Assembly: GCA_029861795.1 (NCBI GenBank)
Contig: JAOTYS010000253.1
Location: forward strand, 1 to 6,897
DNA: 6,897 nucleotides
Direction: 5' to 3'
From: Gammaproteobacteria bacterium
Lineage (GTDB): Bacteria; Pseudomonadota; Gammaproteobacteria; Arenicellales; JAOTYS01
Made by a program: the position numbers and the translations under genes
Part shown: positions 1 to 6,613 of the stretch, in pieces
How the letters are laid out: every line of letters begins with the position of its first letter
Position numbering within the stretch: position 1 is the first letter of the stretch
Notes under the pieces: generated by a model
What the model was told of the DNA's origin: nothing
What the model saw: the letters and a program-made list of their open reading frames with translations, nothing else
Database searches by the model: none

Positions 1-921
1 GGCATCAGTCGATGCGTCCGGATTGGTGAACACAAAACCTTCTGCTGAATCACCTGCCGCTTCGAGGAACCCGGGCGCCATCAAGGCACTGCCGCCAACA
101 ATATTGGTGTCTTCAAGCCCCGAAATTTCCGACTCCTGGCGCGCAATCTGGGCGGCCGCCGCGACAAATATCGGGAAATACAGTGCACACGGCTTAGATG
201 TAGCGATGCTGGTCAACATCGGGCGCATATCGACATCAGTCGGTGTCACGGCCTCTTGAGCCACCACCTCACCGCCTAATTCCTTAAAAGTGTTTTCGGC
301 GACTCGGACTAGTTGTTCGGCGTAAGGACTACCATCATGCACCGTTGCGAGTGTGCGGCACTCGAGCACATTGTAAAAGTACTCGGCGTCGGCTGCACCG
401 GCGGACAGATCGTTATAAATCGTCCGCAGATAACCATGCAGACCTTCCGGGCGATCCGGCGCAGTCAGTGACGGCGCGGTAGTCGACGTTGCAACACTGG
501 GAATGCCTGCCTTCCATAGGATGGGGCCACCCGGCGTACCCGCACTGGAGCAGTCGGGACCAATGACCACGACCATGTTCTGGTCGGAGGCAAGCTTGGT
601 TGCTGCAGTCTGCCCACCTTCCGCATTACATTGGCTGTCTTCCGCGACAAACTTGATGGGATGACCGACCACTTCATTGCCCCAATCGTCCATCGCGATC
701 TCGGCGCCTCGTTTTTGGTCTAAGCCCAGTGCCACGTCGGGCCCCGACAGAGTCCAATAACCACCAATCACGATGGGCGCACCCTTGTTGATCTTCACCA
801 CACCGATGTCATCGGTTACCGGTCCCACGGTCTCCGCGCCAACAGATGGCGTTATGCCGGCAGCTCCAATCGCAAGCGCGGAGACGACAGCGAGACTCAT
901 CGATTTAACTTTGGATTGCAT
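1..921 (-). CDS. ABC transporter substrate-binding protein, LIV (branched-chain amino acid) type, partial (C-terminus beyond left edge)
   Basis: Translating the minus strand from the ATG at 921 gives 307 codons, still open at base 1, so the C-terminal part is missing. Residues 1-29 are a Sec signal peptide: K4/K6, hydrophobic L10-A21, then SVGA before E30 as the likely cleavage site. The rest matches the Leu/Ile/Val-binding protein fold (Peripla_BP_6): VIGGYWTLSGPDVALG near 51-66, RGAEIAMDDW at 71-80, then QCNAEGG and GPDCSSAG. C98 and C124 have nearly the spacing of the E. coli LivJ disulfide. S125 sits where LivJ has a ligand-contacting serine, and T147-T148 precede the family's APxLT-like segment, so an amino-acid-like ligand is plausible (inference). 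It would act in the periplasm delivering ligand to a LivHMGF-type permease, whose genes would lie off the left edge. A strong SD fixes the start. Family is confident; ligand is unknown. Confidence 0.93.
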   Translation of the reverse strand, partial: MQSKVKSMSLAVVSALAIGAAGITPSVGAETVGPVTDDIGVVKINKGAPIVIGGYWTLSGPDVALGLDQKRGAEIAMDDWGNEVVGHPIKFVAEDSQCNAEGGQTAATKLASDQNMVVVIGPDCSSAGTPGGPILWKAGIPSVATSTTAPSLTAPDRPEGLHGYLRTIYNDLSAGAADAEYFYNVLECRTLATVHDGSPYAEQLVRVAENTFKELGGEVVAQEAVTPTDVDMRPMLTSIATSKPCALYFPIFVAAAAQIARQESEISGLEDTNIVGGSALMAPGFLEAAGDSAEGFVFTNPDASTDA

Positions 922-928
922 CTACTTC

Positions 929-935
929 CCTCCTT
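929..935 (-). promoter_or_regulatory. Strong Shine-Dalgarno of the substrate-binding protein gene
   Basis: Read on the minus strand this is AAGGAGG, followed by seven bases and the ATG at 921. It is the best ribosome binding site in the window and decides the start over the in-frame ATG seven codons further in (M8), which would remove the positively charged end of the signal peptide. Confidence 0.88.
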
Positions 936-1004
936 ATAGGTTTACAGTTGCTCAAGTTCAGGTCGCATCTAATACCAAGGGTATCGCGGACCGAACGCGT
1001 CCCC

Positions 1005-1038
1005 AAAAACTCCGCGGTAAAACAACCGATTGGAGTTT
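1005..1038 (-). terminator. Hairpin plus T-run: possible attenuator or intrinsic terminator
   Basis: On the minus strand the arms are AAACTCC (1038-1032) and GGAGTTT (1013-1007), a perfect 7-bp pairing. Inside them CGGT (1028-1025) pairs with ACCG (1018-1015) around a TGTTTT loop, with a 3/1 internal bulge. Five Ts (1009-1005) follow or overlap the outer 3' arm. The plus strand has no T-run after the hairpin, so it would act on leftward transcripts. It lies between the proposed promoter and the binding-protein gene, which suggests attenuation. It could instead be a distant terminator for the upstream dehydrogenase. The outer stem is only moderately GC-rich, so strength is uncertain. Confidence 0.4.
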
Positions 1039-1078
1039 ATTGTTGGTCGCAAGCAGCTGCCATTGTACTGGTTGGCGG

Positions 1079-1107
1079 ATAATTTTCTACTCCGAGTGGA
1101 GTGTCAA
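1079..1107 (-). promoter_or_regulatory. Sigma70-like promoter for the binding-protein gene
   Basis: The minus strand shows a perfect -35 TTGACA (1107-1102), a 17-base spacer and a -10 AATTAT (1084-1079, four of six consensus bases including positions 2 and 6). Transcription would start near 1071, about 150 bases before the ATG. The spacer contains a 5-bp inverted repeat, ACTCC-N4-GGAGT (1089-1102), which could be an operator. The -35 and spacing are strong, the -10 is mediocre. Confidence 0.5.
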
Positions 1108-1113
1108 TGACGC

Positions 1114-1151
1114 CAACCACAGCTCAATGCGCGCGCACTTCTTCGTGGTTG
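1114..1151. repeat. Inverted repeat upstream of the binding-protein promoter
   Basis: CAACCAC (1114-1120) and GTGGTTG (1145-1151) are perfect 7-bp arms around 24 bases. The loop contains a 10-bp self-complementary core, TGCGCGCGCA (1128-1137). Relative to the proposed start near 1071 the element covers about -43 to -80, where activators commonly bind. It could equally be a weak hairpin at the 3' end of the dehydrogenase transcript. Confidence 0.35.
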
Positions 1152-1217
1152 TGGTACAGCCCCTCAATTAATACATATAAATCAATGGAGTATGCCGCCG
1201 AATCATGGCCTGAAAAG

Positions 1218-2654
1218 TCATTCGGAGCGCACCACTTTGCCGGGATTCATGATCGCCTCAGGATCCAATGCTCGCTTAATCCGTCGCATCGCCTCTATTT
1301 CCACTGCAGGCTTGTATCCGCTGATTTGATCCCTTTTTAACTGTCCCACCCCGTGCTCCGCGGAAATACTACCTCCGAGCTCGATCGCCGTGGCATAGAC
1401 GGCACCCGTCAGCTGGCCCGCCATGGCAACAAACTCTTGCGGTTGCATTCCGAGTGGTGGTGACAAATTGAAGTGAACGTTACCGTCTCCAACGTGACCG
1501 AAAGCCATGATCCGTACGCCTGGGCACACCTCGGTCAACATAGCCCCTGCGCGGTCAAGAAAGCGCGGAATCTGACCCACAGGCACCGAGATGTCGTGTT
1601 TGATTTGTGATCCCTCGGCAGCCTGGGCCTCTACCATTCCCTCCCGCAGGCGCCACAATTGTTTGGCCTGAACCTCACTCGACGCAACCACTGCATCCAG
1701 TACAAGCTCGCTGTCTAAAGCGTGCTCTAATCGCGTCTGCAGCAAGTCAGACAGCCCTGCATCGGCGCGCGATGACGACATCTCTATCAAGGCGTAATGT
1801 TCATACTTTTCTCCGAGAGGATCTCGAACGCCGGACACATGTTTGAGCGCCAGATCGATACCCATCCTGGGAATCAACTCAAAGGCCGATACACACTCAC
1901 CGGAATCCGAGCGCAAAAACGCCAATAGTTCCAATGCGCCGCTTGCATCAGGCAATGCGACCAAACAAGTGATCTGCTCACGTGGCGTAGGAAACAGTTT
2001 CAACACAGCGCCCGTGATCACCCCCAACGTCCCTTCGCTGCCAATGAACAGTTGCTTGAGGTCATAACCGGTATTGTCCTTACGCAATTTGCGCAGACCA
2101 TCCCACACGGTTCCATCGGGCATCACCACTTCCAGCCCCAGCACCAAATCACGACAGTTGCCATAGCGCATCACGTGCACCCCGCCCGCATTGGTCGCGA
2201 TATTCCCCCCAATCTGACAAGAGCCCTCCGCACCCAAACTGAGTGGAAATAGCAAATCCACCCCCGCCGCTGCGCTTTGGATATCGCTTAGCACACAGCC
2301 CGCATCCGCGGTGATGCTATGATCAAGTACATCAATCTCACGAATCTTGTTCAGTCTGCCCAAAGACAAGACAATCGAGTCGCCACTATCCAAAGGGACA
2401 GAACCACCGACCAGACTGGTGTTTCCCGCTTGCGGAACCACCGCAATGCCTAGCCCGCTACACTGACGAACTACTTCCGCAACCTCTGACGTGGTCTTGG
2501 GTCGAACCACCATGAGGGCCTTGCCGTTATACAATCCACGCCAATCAGTTAGGTACGGCTGCATCTCGGCAGGTTCGACAATACACGCGATCTCACCCAG
2601 ACTCTGCCACAATCTGTCGCGTAACAACGCGCTGGAGTTAGACACGGAGTTCAT
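1218..2654 (-). CDS. FAD-linked D-2-hydroxyacid dehydrogenase (GlcD / D-2-hydroxyglutarate dehydrogenase family)
   Basis: This complete 478-residue protein has the usual length and domain order of the GlcD/D2HGDH family: an N-terminal PCMH-type FAD domain (about 40-222) and a C-terminal FAD-oxidase domain (about 225-475). FAD-site motifs are PQAGNTSLVGG (74-84), LGAEGSCQIGGNIATNAGG (140-158) and DNTGYDLKQLFIGSEGTLGV (193-212). The C-terminal half has the metal/substrate signature GHVGDGNVHFN (386-396: H387, H394, N396), SAEHGVG (431-437: E433, H434), R337 and K352, then NPGK (470-473). Members oxidise D-2-hydroxy acids to 2-oxo acids, passing electrons to an ETF or quinone. Substrate here is unknown (D-2-hydroxyglutarate, D-lactate and glycolate are family options). 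It is soluble, with no signal peptide. The ATG at 2654 is the earliest start; an in-frame TGA lies nine codons upstream and no good SD is visible. It diverges from hyuA across 106 bases. Confidence 0.93.
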   Translation of the reverse strand: MNSVSNSSALLRDRLWQSLGEIACIVEPAEMQPYLTDWRGLYNGKALMVVRPKTTSEVAEVVRQCSGLGIAVVPQAGNTSLVGGSVPLDSGDSIVLSLGRLNKIREIDVLDHSITADAGCVLSDIQSAAAGVDLLFPLSLGAEGSCQIGGNIATNAGGVHVMRYGNCRDLVLGLEVVMPDGTVWDGLRKLRKDNTGYDLKQLFIGSEGTLGVITGAVLKLFPTPREQITCLVALPDASGALELLAFLRSDSGECVSAFELIPRMGIDLALKHVSGVRDPLGEKYEHYALIEMSSSRADAGLSDLLQTRLEHALDSELVLDAVVASSEVQAKQLWRLREGMVEAQAAEGSQIKHDISVPVGQIPRFLDRAGAMLTEVCPGVRIMAFGHVGDGNVHFNLSPPLGMQPQEFVAMAGQLTGAVYATAIELGGSISAEHGVGQLKRDQISGYKPAVEIEAMRRIKRALDPEAIMNPGKVVRSE

Positions 2655-2659
2655 TTGAG

Positions 2660-2668
2660 TCAGACTGA
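2660..2668. repeat. TCAGACTGA copy 1, abutting the hyuA -35
   Basis: This hyphenated palindrome (TCAG-A-CTGA) ends one base before the proposed plus-strand -35 at 2669. Its centre is about 39 bases upstream of the predicted hyuA transcription start. It also overlaps the region just upstream of the dehydrogenase ATG, where an SD would be expected. An identical copy lies at 2729-2737. Confidence 0.5.
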
Positions 2669-2696
2669 TTGATACGACTCATCGTATCGCTATCAT
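2669..2696 (+). promoter_or_regulatory. Sigma70-like promoter for hyuAB and the TPP-enzyme gene
   Basis: The -35 is TTGATA (2669-2674, five of six) and the -10 is TATCAT (2691-2696, five of six), with a 16-base spacer. Transcription would begin near 2703, giving a leader of about 58 bases before the hyuA GTG. The spacer is almost filled by an 18-bp palindrome, which suggests control by a repressor. Confidence 0.55.
2671..2688. promoter_or_regulatory. Palindromic operator candidate in the divergent promoter
   Basis: GATACGA-CTCA-TCGTATC has perfect 7-bp arms. It overlaps the hyuA -35 and fills the -35/-10 spacer. It also falls just downstream of the predicted dehydrogenase start, so one bound dimer could block both directions. 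The ends read ATAC-N8-GTAT, resembling but one base longer than the ATAC-N7-GTAT sites of some LysR-type regulators. No regulator gene lies in the window. Confidence 0.5.
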
Positions 2697-2699
2697 CGC

Positions 2700-2728
2700 A
2701 TTAAAGCACAGCACACTGCTCAATTCAC
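2700..2728 (-). promoter_or_regulatory. Extended -10 promoter candidate for the FAD dehydrogenase
   Basis: On the minus strand TGC-TTTAAT (2708-2700) is an extended -10 with five of six bases matching TATAAT. Seventeen bases upstream is a weak -35, GTGAAT (2728-2723, three of six). Transcription would start near 2693, leaving a leader of about 38 bases. The polymerase footprint would overlap the hyuA promoter, so the two promoters should compete. Confidence 0.4.
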
Positions 2729-2737
2729 TCAGACTGA
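2729..2737. repeat. TCAGACTGA copy 2, abutting the dehydrogenase -35
   Basis: This copy is identical to the one at 2660-2668, 69 bases away centre to centre. It directly abuts the proposed minus-strand -35 (2728-2723), with its centre about 40 bases upstream of the predicted dehydrogenase start. On the hyuA side it falls in the 5' leader, 23-31 bases before the GTG. Confidence 0.5.
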
Positions 2738-2760
2738 CAACACCAATACATTGTGCCAAC

Positions 2761-4842
2761 GTGGATGAAAAACAGATAAAGCTCGCCATTGATATCGGAG
2801 GCACATTTACGGATGTGGCTTTAGATGTCGCCGGGCGGTTGATTACCACTAAGATCGCGACAACTGCTAACGCACCCGCTGAAGGCGTGATGCAAGGTGT
2901 GTCGAAAGTAATGTCACTGGGAGGAATCGAGGCACCTTCGGTTTCATTGTTCATACACGGTACTACGCTCGCCACCAATGCCTTGATCGAACGCAAAGGC
3001 GCGAAGACTGCGTTGATTGCAACGCAGGGTCACCGTGACTCCGTGGAGATGGCGTATGAAAACCGCTTCGAGCAATACGACTTAAACATCGACCGACCGC
3101 AGCCACTGGTACCACGATATCTTCGGTGGACAGTTAAGGAGCGTGTCGATGCCCATGGCAAGGTTTTGATACCGTTAGATTCTGAATCCGTACCAAGCCT
3201 GTTTGCGCTCATCGAGAAGCACCAGGTCGAAAGTGTAGCCATCGGTTTGCTCCACGCTTACGCAAACCACACCCATGAAATGGAAGTGGCACGGATACTG
3301 AAACGGAGGTTCCCACATCTTCCGATCTCGTTGTCGTCAGAGATTTGTCCCGAGATAAGAGAATATGAACGGCAGTCCACCACTTGTGCCAACGCCTATG
3401 TGCAACCAATGATGGCAAATTACTTGAGAGAACTGGAACAAAAACTAAAACAGTATGGCCTTAACTGCCCGTTGTTTGTGATGACCTCAGGCGGCGGCAT
3501 CACTACGTTGCAGGCGGCGATCAAATTTCCGATTCGGCTGGTGGAGTCCGGCCCAGCGGGCGGCGCCATACTTGCGAGTCATCTGGCACGCAGCTGCGGC
3601 TTAGATCGTGTGCTAGCCTATGATATGGGAGGAACAACCGCCAAAATTTGTTTGATAGACGACGGCAAACCGTTACTTTCGAGGACATTCGAAGTTGGAC
3701 GAGTGTATCAACATCGCAAAGGAAGCGGACTGCCTATCAAGATTCCAGTTGTCGAGATGGTCGAAATTGGAACCGGGGGTGGTTCTTTGGCGTCCATAGA
3801 CAGACTCGGACGAATTGCGGTGGGACCGCACAGTGCGGGGGCGTACCCTGGACCGGCGTGCTACGACAAGGGAGGGATACACCCCACAGTCACCGACGCT
3901 GACGTGGTACTTGGACGTATCGACGCCAATACGTTTGCAGGCGGCAGCCTGCCGCTGAAGGAAGATTTGGCACGACGGGCCATTTGCGACCACGTCGGTG
4001 TGAATCTGGACATGGATGCCACTGCAGCCGCCTTTGGCATTGTCGAGATCGCGGACGAAGATATGGCAAACGCCGCGCGAGTGCATGCCATAGAACGAGG
4101 TAAAGAGCTGTCGGACAGAACGATGATTGCGTTCGGTGGTGCGGCGCCGTTGCACGCGGCCAGAATCGCCCAAAAGCTCAACATCAAGGAGATAATCATT
4201 CCGAGGAACGCCAGCGTCGGATCGGCGGTGGGGTTCTTGCAGGCCCCAATTGCATTTGAAGTGGTACGAAGTTGTCATCAATTGCTGTCAAGTTTTGACT
4301 GTGAAGCTGTGAATGAATTGCTCAAAACAATGCGTGATGAGGCAGATTCCGTCATCGCTGAAGCGGTGGGGGATCGAGATTTGACCGAATTGCGAACTGC
4401 CTACATGCGCTATGTCGGCCAGGGTCACGAAGTTGATGTCCCTATTCCAATATGTAAGCTCACTCCCCAGGATGTCGACGTATTGACGACTGCGTTTGAG
4501 ACCGCCTATGAAAACTTGTTTGCACGCACCATCCCCAACGCGGATATCGAGGTGTTGACCTGGGCGGTTTCACTGCAGACCAAAGAATTTATAGAAGTAG
4601 TCTCGCTTGCCAATTCGAGGAGCTCGAAAAAGCCCAAAGCCGACGGGCAACGTTCGGTATTCGATCCAACGGATGGGGGCTTTGTAGTTGCTTCAGTCTA
4701 CGTTCGCGACGACCTTGAAGCCGGTGGCGTGGTGCAAGGACCCGCACTGATCACAGAAGCGCAGACCACTACCTTTGTGCCGCAGTTTTTCCGAGCACAC
4801 GTGGACGATTTGGGTAACATCTTGATGACCAGGGTTCAATAA
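2761..4842 (+). CDS. hyuA: Hydantoinase/oxoprolinase family subunit A (HyuA-like, ATP-binding)
   Basis: This 693-residue protein has the full length of N-methylhydantoinase/5-oxoprolinase A-type subunits. The order is Hydant_A_N (about 6-185), the Hydantoinase_A core (about 205-500) and a C-terminal domain (about 510-690). The actin/HSP70-like ATP site is marked by DIGGTFTD (11-18) and DMGGTTAK (288-295). Further family motifs are IHGTT (65-69), ESGPAGG (262-268), GTGGGS (337-342), GPHSAGAYPGPACY (355-368), VTDADVVLGR (377-386) and AFGGAAPLHA (457-466). The family phosphorylates an amide, lactam or enol oxygen with ATP, for hydrolysis or carboxylation with subunit B. GTG 2761 is chosen because it leaves the usual short lead into DIGGT and no in-frame ATG precedes it; no SD is visible. 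It is first in an operon with hyuB. It is cytoplasmic. Substrate could be a hydantoin, 5-oxoproline-like lactam or ketone; I cannot decide. Confidence 0.93.
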   Translation: MDEKQIKLAIDIGGTFTDVALDVAGRLITTKIATTANAPAEGVMQGVSKVMSLGGIEAPSVSLFIHGTTLATNALIERKGAKTALIATQGHRDSVEMAYENRFEQYDLNIDRPQPLVPRYLRWTVKERVDAHGKVLIPLDSESVPSLFALIEKHQVESVAIGLLHAYANHTHEMEVARILKRRFPHLPISLSSEICPEIREYERQSTTCANAYVQPMMANYLRELEQKLKQYGLNCPLFVMTSGGGITTLQAAIKFPIRLVESGPAGGAILASHLARSCGLDRVLAYDMGGTTAKICLIDDGKPLLSRTFEVGRVYQHRKGSGLPIKIPVVEMVEIGTGGGSLASIDRLGRIAVGPHSAGAYPGPACYDKGGIHPTVTDADVVLGRIDANTFAGGSLPLKEDLARRAICDHVGVNLDMDATAAAFGIVEIADEDMANAARVHAIERGKELSDRTMIAFGGAAPLHAARIAQKLNIKEIIIPRNASVGSAVGFLQAPIAFEVVRSCHQLLSSFDCEAVNELLKTMRDEADSVIAEAVGDRDLTELRTAYMRYVGQGHEVDVPIPICKLTPQDVDVLTTAFETAYENLFARTIPNADIEVLTWAVSLQTKEFIEVVSLANSRSSKKPKADGQRSVFDPTDGGFVVASVYVRDDLEAGGVVQGPALITEAQTTTFVPQFFRAHVDDLGNILMTRVQ

Positions 4843-4843
4843 T

Positions 4844-4848
4844 CGGAG
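4844..4848 (+). promoter_or_regulatory. Candidate ribosome binding site of hyuB
   Basis: CGGAG lies in the 19-base gap after the hyuA stop, 13 bases before the GTG at 4862. The spacing is longer than ideal, so coupling to hyuA translation may matter more. Confidence 0.4.
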
Positions 4849-4861
4849 CGGCACACAAAAA

Positions 4862-6613
4862 GTGGCGAATAACGACTCTTATCGGCAGATCCAACAACAG
4901 ATTCTGTGGAATCGACTGATAGCAGTGGTTGAAGAGCAGGCCCAAGCGCTGATTCGGACTGCATTTAGCTCCACCGTGCGCGAAGCCGGTGACCTTTCCG
5001 CGGGCGTATTCCATCCTGATGGACGCATGCTGGCCCAGGCAATCACCGGCACACCGGGCCATGTCAACGCCATGGCCGCCTCGGTGAACTACTTCATCGA
5101 AAAGTTCCCGGTCAGTGAAATGAAGCCTGGCGATGTGTTGTTCACCAACGACCCCTGGCACGGCACCGGTCACTTACACGATTTCACCATGGTGACTCCA
5201 ACATTCAAGGACACAAGACCCGTCGCCTTATTTGCCTCGACTTGTCATGTGGTGGACATCGGCGGGATCGGATTCGGCCCAGACGGTCGAGAGGTATTCG
5301 AAGAAGGCATCAATATTCCCATGACTTACTTCGCTGAAGCGGGGACTATTGATCAACGTCTCATCGAGCTGATCAAAGCCAATGTACGCGAACCACTACA
5401 AGTAGAAGGGGATTTGTATGCGCTCGCAAGCTGCAACGATGCAGGATCGCGTCGACTACTCGATATGATGCGCGAATACGCGCTGGAAGATTTGCACGCG
5501 CTTGGAGAACACATCATCTCAAGCTCGCGAAACGCGATGCTGGACGAGATCAGGAAATTGCCCCAAGGGACTTACCGAAATCGCATGCGCACGGATGGCT
5601 ATGACAACCCCATCGACCTGGTGGCGCAAATGATTGTCCATGACGACGGTATCGACGTCGATTTCTCCGGTAGCTCGCCGGTTTCGTCCAAGGGTATTAA
5701 CGTGCCTATTACATACACTCAAGCCTATGCCTCTTTTGGTGTGCGCTGCCTTGTTGGCTCGTCCATACCCAATAACACGGGATCGTTGAATCCAATAAAG
5801 GTGTGGGCGCCAAAAGGCAGCGTGTTGAATGCACCGAGGCCGTGTCCTGTGGCGGCGCGCCACGTCATCGGGCAGATGTTGCCTGACGTAGTCCTCGGCT
5901 GTTTGCACCAGGCATTGGGTACACGGGCACCGGCGGAAGGAACTTCAAGCTTGTGGAACCCTACGTTGATGGGACGCTGCGCTAGACCCGGAACAAATGA
6001 GGAAAATGAACCCAAGACATTCACCTTGAATGTGTTTCACTCCGGGGGAACCGGCGCACGCTACAACAAAGACGGTATGTCAGCCACCGCATTCCCCTCC
6101 GGTGTGCGCAACACTCCAGTGGAAGTTACCGAACTAATCGCTCCGCTCATCGTGTGGAAGAAGGAGTACCGCACAGACTCCGGTGGCGCAGGCCATCATC
6201 GCGGCGGATTGGGCCAGATCATGGAAATTGGCCACGCCCACGCTGATGGTTTCTCGGTCTCTGCCATGTTTGATCGCATCCGATTTGCGGCACGCGGTCG
6301 CAATGGGGGTAAGGACGGCCAGACCGGAGCGGTATTGCTGGCCAGTGGTGGCAAGCTGCGCGCGAAAGGTCGTCAAGACATCCCACAGGGGGATCACTTG
6401 ATCATGGAAATGCCGGGTGGAGGGGGATACGGAGATCCATTGCAAAGAGAAATGGAGCGTGTGCTGAGCGATGTGCGTGACGGATTGATCTCTAAGGACA
6501 CCGCGCGACGCGATTACGGTGTAGTCATTAATGACCATGATGAGATCGACTTCGATCGATCAAAGAAACTGAGGGGAAAGGGCACCCGCAGCGGCTCGCG
6601 CAGCACTAAATGA
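4862..6613 (+). CDS. hyuB: Hydantoinase/oxoprolinase family subunit B (HyuB-like)
   Basis: This 583-residue protein matches the Hydantoinase_B family over about 8-530, with normal length. Visible signatures are TVREAGDLSAGVF (38-50), GDVLFTNDPWHGTGHLHD (90-107), CHVVDIGG (128-135), PNNTGSLNPI (303-312), FHSGGTGARYNKDGMSATAFPSG (392-414), DSGGAGHHRGGLGQ (439-452) and PGGGGYGDPL (518-527). H104, D107, H129 and D132 are plausible metal or active-site residues (inference from conservation). With HyuA it should form the complex that hydrolyses or carboxylates the phosphorylated substrate. The residues after 535 form an extension ending in a basic tail. The GTG start is 19 bases after hyuA; the next in-frame ATG would delete conserved sequence. 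No small third subunit gene follows, unlike acetone carboxylase operons. Cytoplasmic. Confidence 0.93.
   Translation: MANNDSYRQIQQQILWNRLIAVVEEQAQALIRTAFSSTVREAGDLSAGVFHPDGRMLAQAITGTPGHVNAMAASVNYFIEKFPVSEMKPGDVLFTNDPWHGTGHLHDFTMVTPTFKDTRPVALFASTCHVVDIGGIGFGPDGREVFEEGINIPMTYFAEAGTIDQRLIELIKANVREPLQVEGDLYALASCNDAGSRRLLDMMREYALEDLHALGEHIISSSRNAMLDEIRKLPQGTYRNRMRTDGYDNPIDLVAQMIVHDDGIDVDFSGSSPVSSKGINVPITYTQAYASFGVRCLVGSSIPNNTGSLNPIKVWAPKGSVLNAPRPCPVAARHVIGQMLPDVVLGCLHQALGTRAPAEGTSSLWNPTLMGRCARPGTNEENEPKTFTLNVFHSGGTGARYNKDGMSATAFPSGVRNTPVEVTELIAPLIVWKKEYRTDSGGAGHHRGGLGQIMEIGHAHADGFSVSAMFDRIRFAARGRNGGKDGQTGAVLLASGGKLRAKGRQDIPQGDHLIMEMPGGGGYGDPLQREMERVLSDVRDGLISKDTARRDYGVVINDHDEIDFDRSKKLRGKGTRSGSRSTK

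Larger units (their letters stand above)
922..1217. other. Non-coding region: leader and upstream control region of the binding-protein gene
   Basis: About 296 bases separate the FAD dehydrogenase stop from the binding-protein start, both on the minus strand. I see no convincing gene here. The stretch holds an SD, a small perfect inverted repeat ATACC-AAG-GGTAT (972-984), a larger hairpin with T-run (1005-1038), a sigma70-like promoter (1079-1107), inverted repeats around and upstream of it, and an AT-rich patch at about 1167-1186. If the promoter is right, the binding-protein mRNA has a leader of roughly 150 bases that can fold. I recognise no known riboswitch class. No clear terminator lies directly after the dehydrogenase stop. 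Confidence 0.7.

Noticed and set aside
1161..1217. Intrinsic terminator directly after the FAD dehydrogenase stop
   Set aside because: The region is AT-rich in part, but I found only very short or mismatched stems and no hairpin followed by a T-run on the minus strand.
773..1340. Two overlapping plus-strand open frames across the binding-protein start and the intergenic region
   Set aside because: They run antisense over a convincing signal peptide and into the dehydrogenase 3' end, lack recognisable motifs, and have no supporting SD.
3673..4281. A 202-residue minus-strand open frame inside hyuA
   Set aside because: It is fully antisense to conserved HyuA core motifs, and its translation is rich in Arg and Cys with no family signature, so it is a chance shadow.
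2761..6613. Acetone or acetophenone carboxylase as a specific call for the HyuAB pair
   Set aside because: HyuA/HyuB-type subunits occur in those enzymes too, but no small gamma-like subunit gene is visible and the following gene is a TPP enzyme. Sequence by eye does not separate carboxylase from amidohydrolase.
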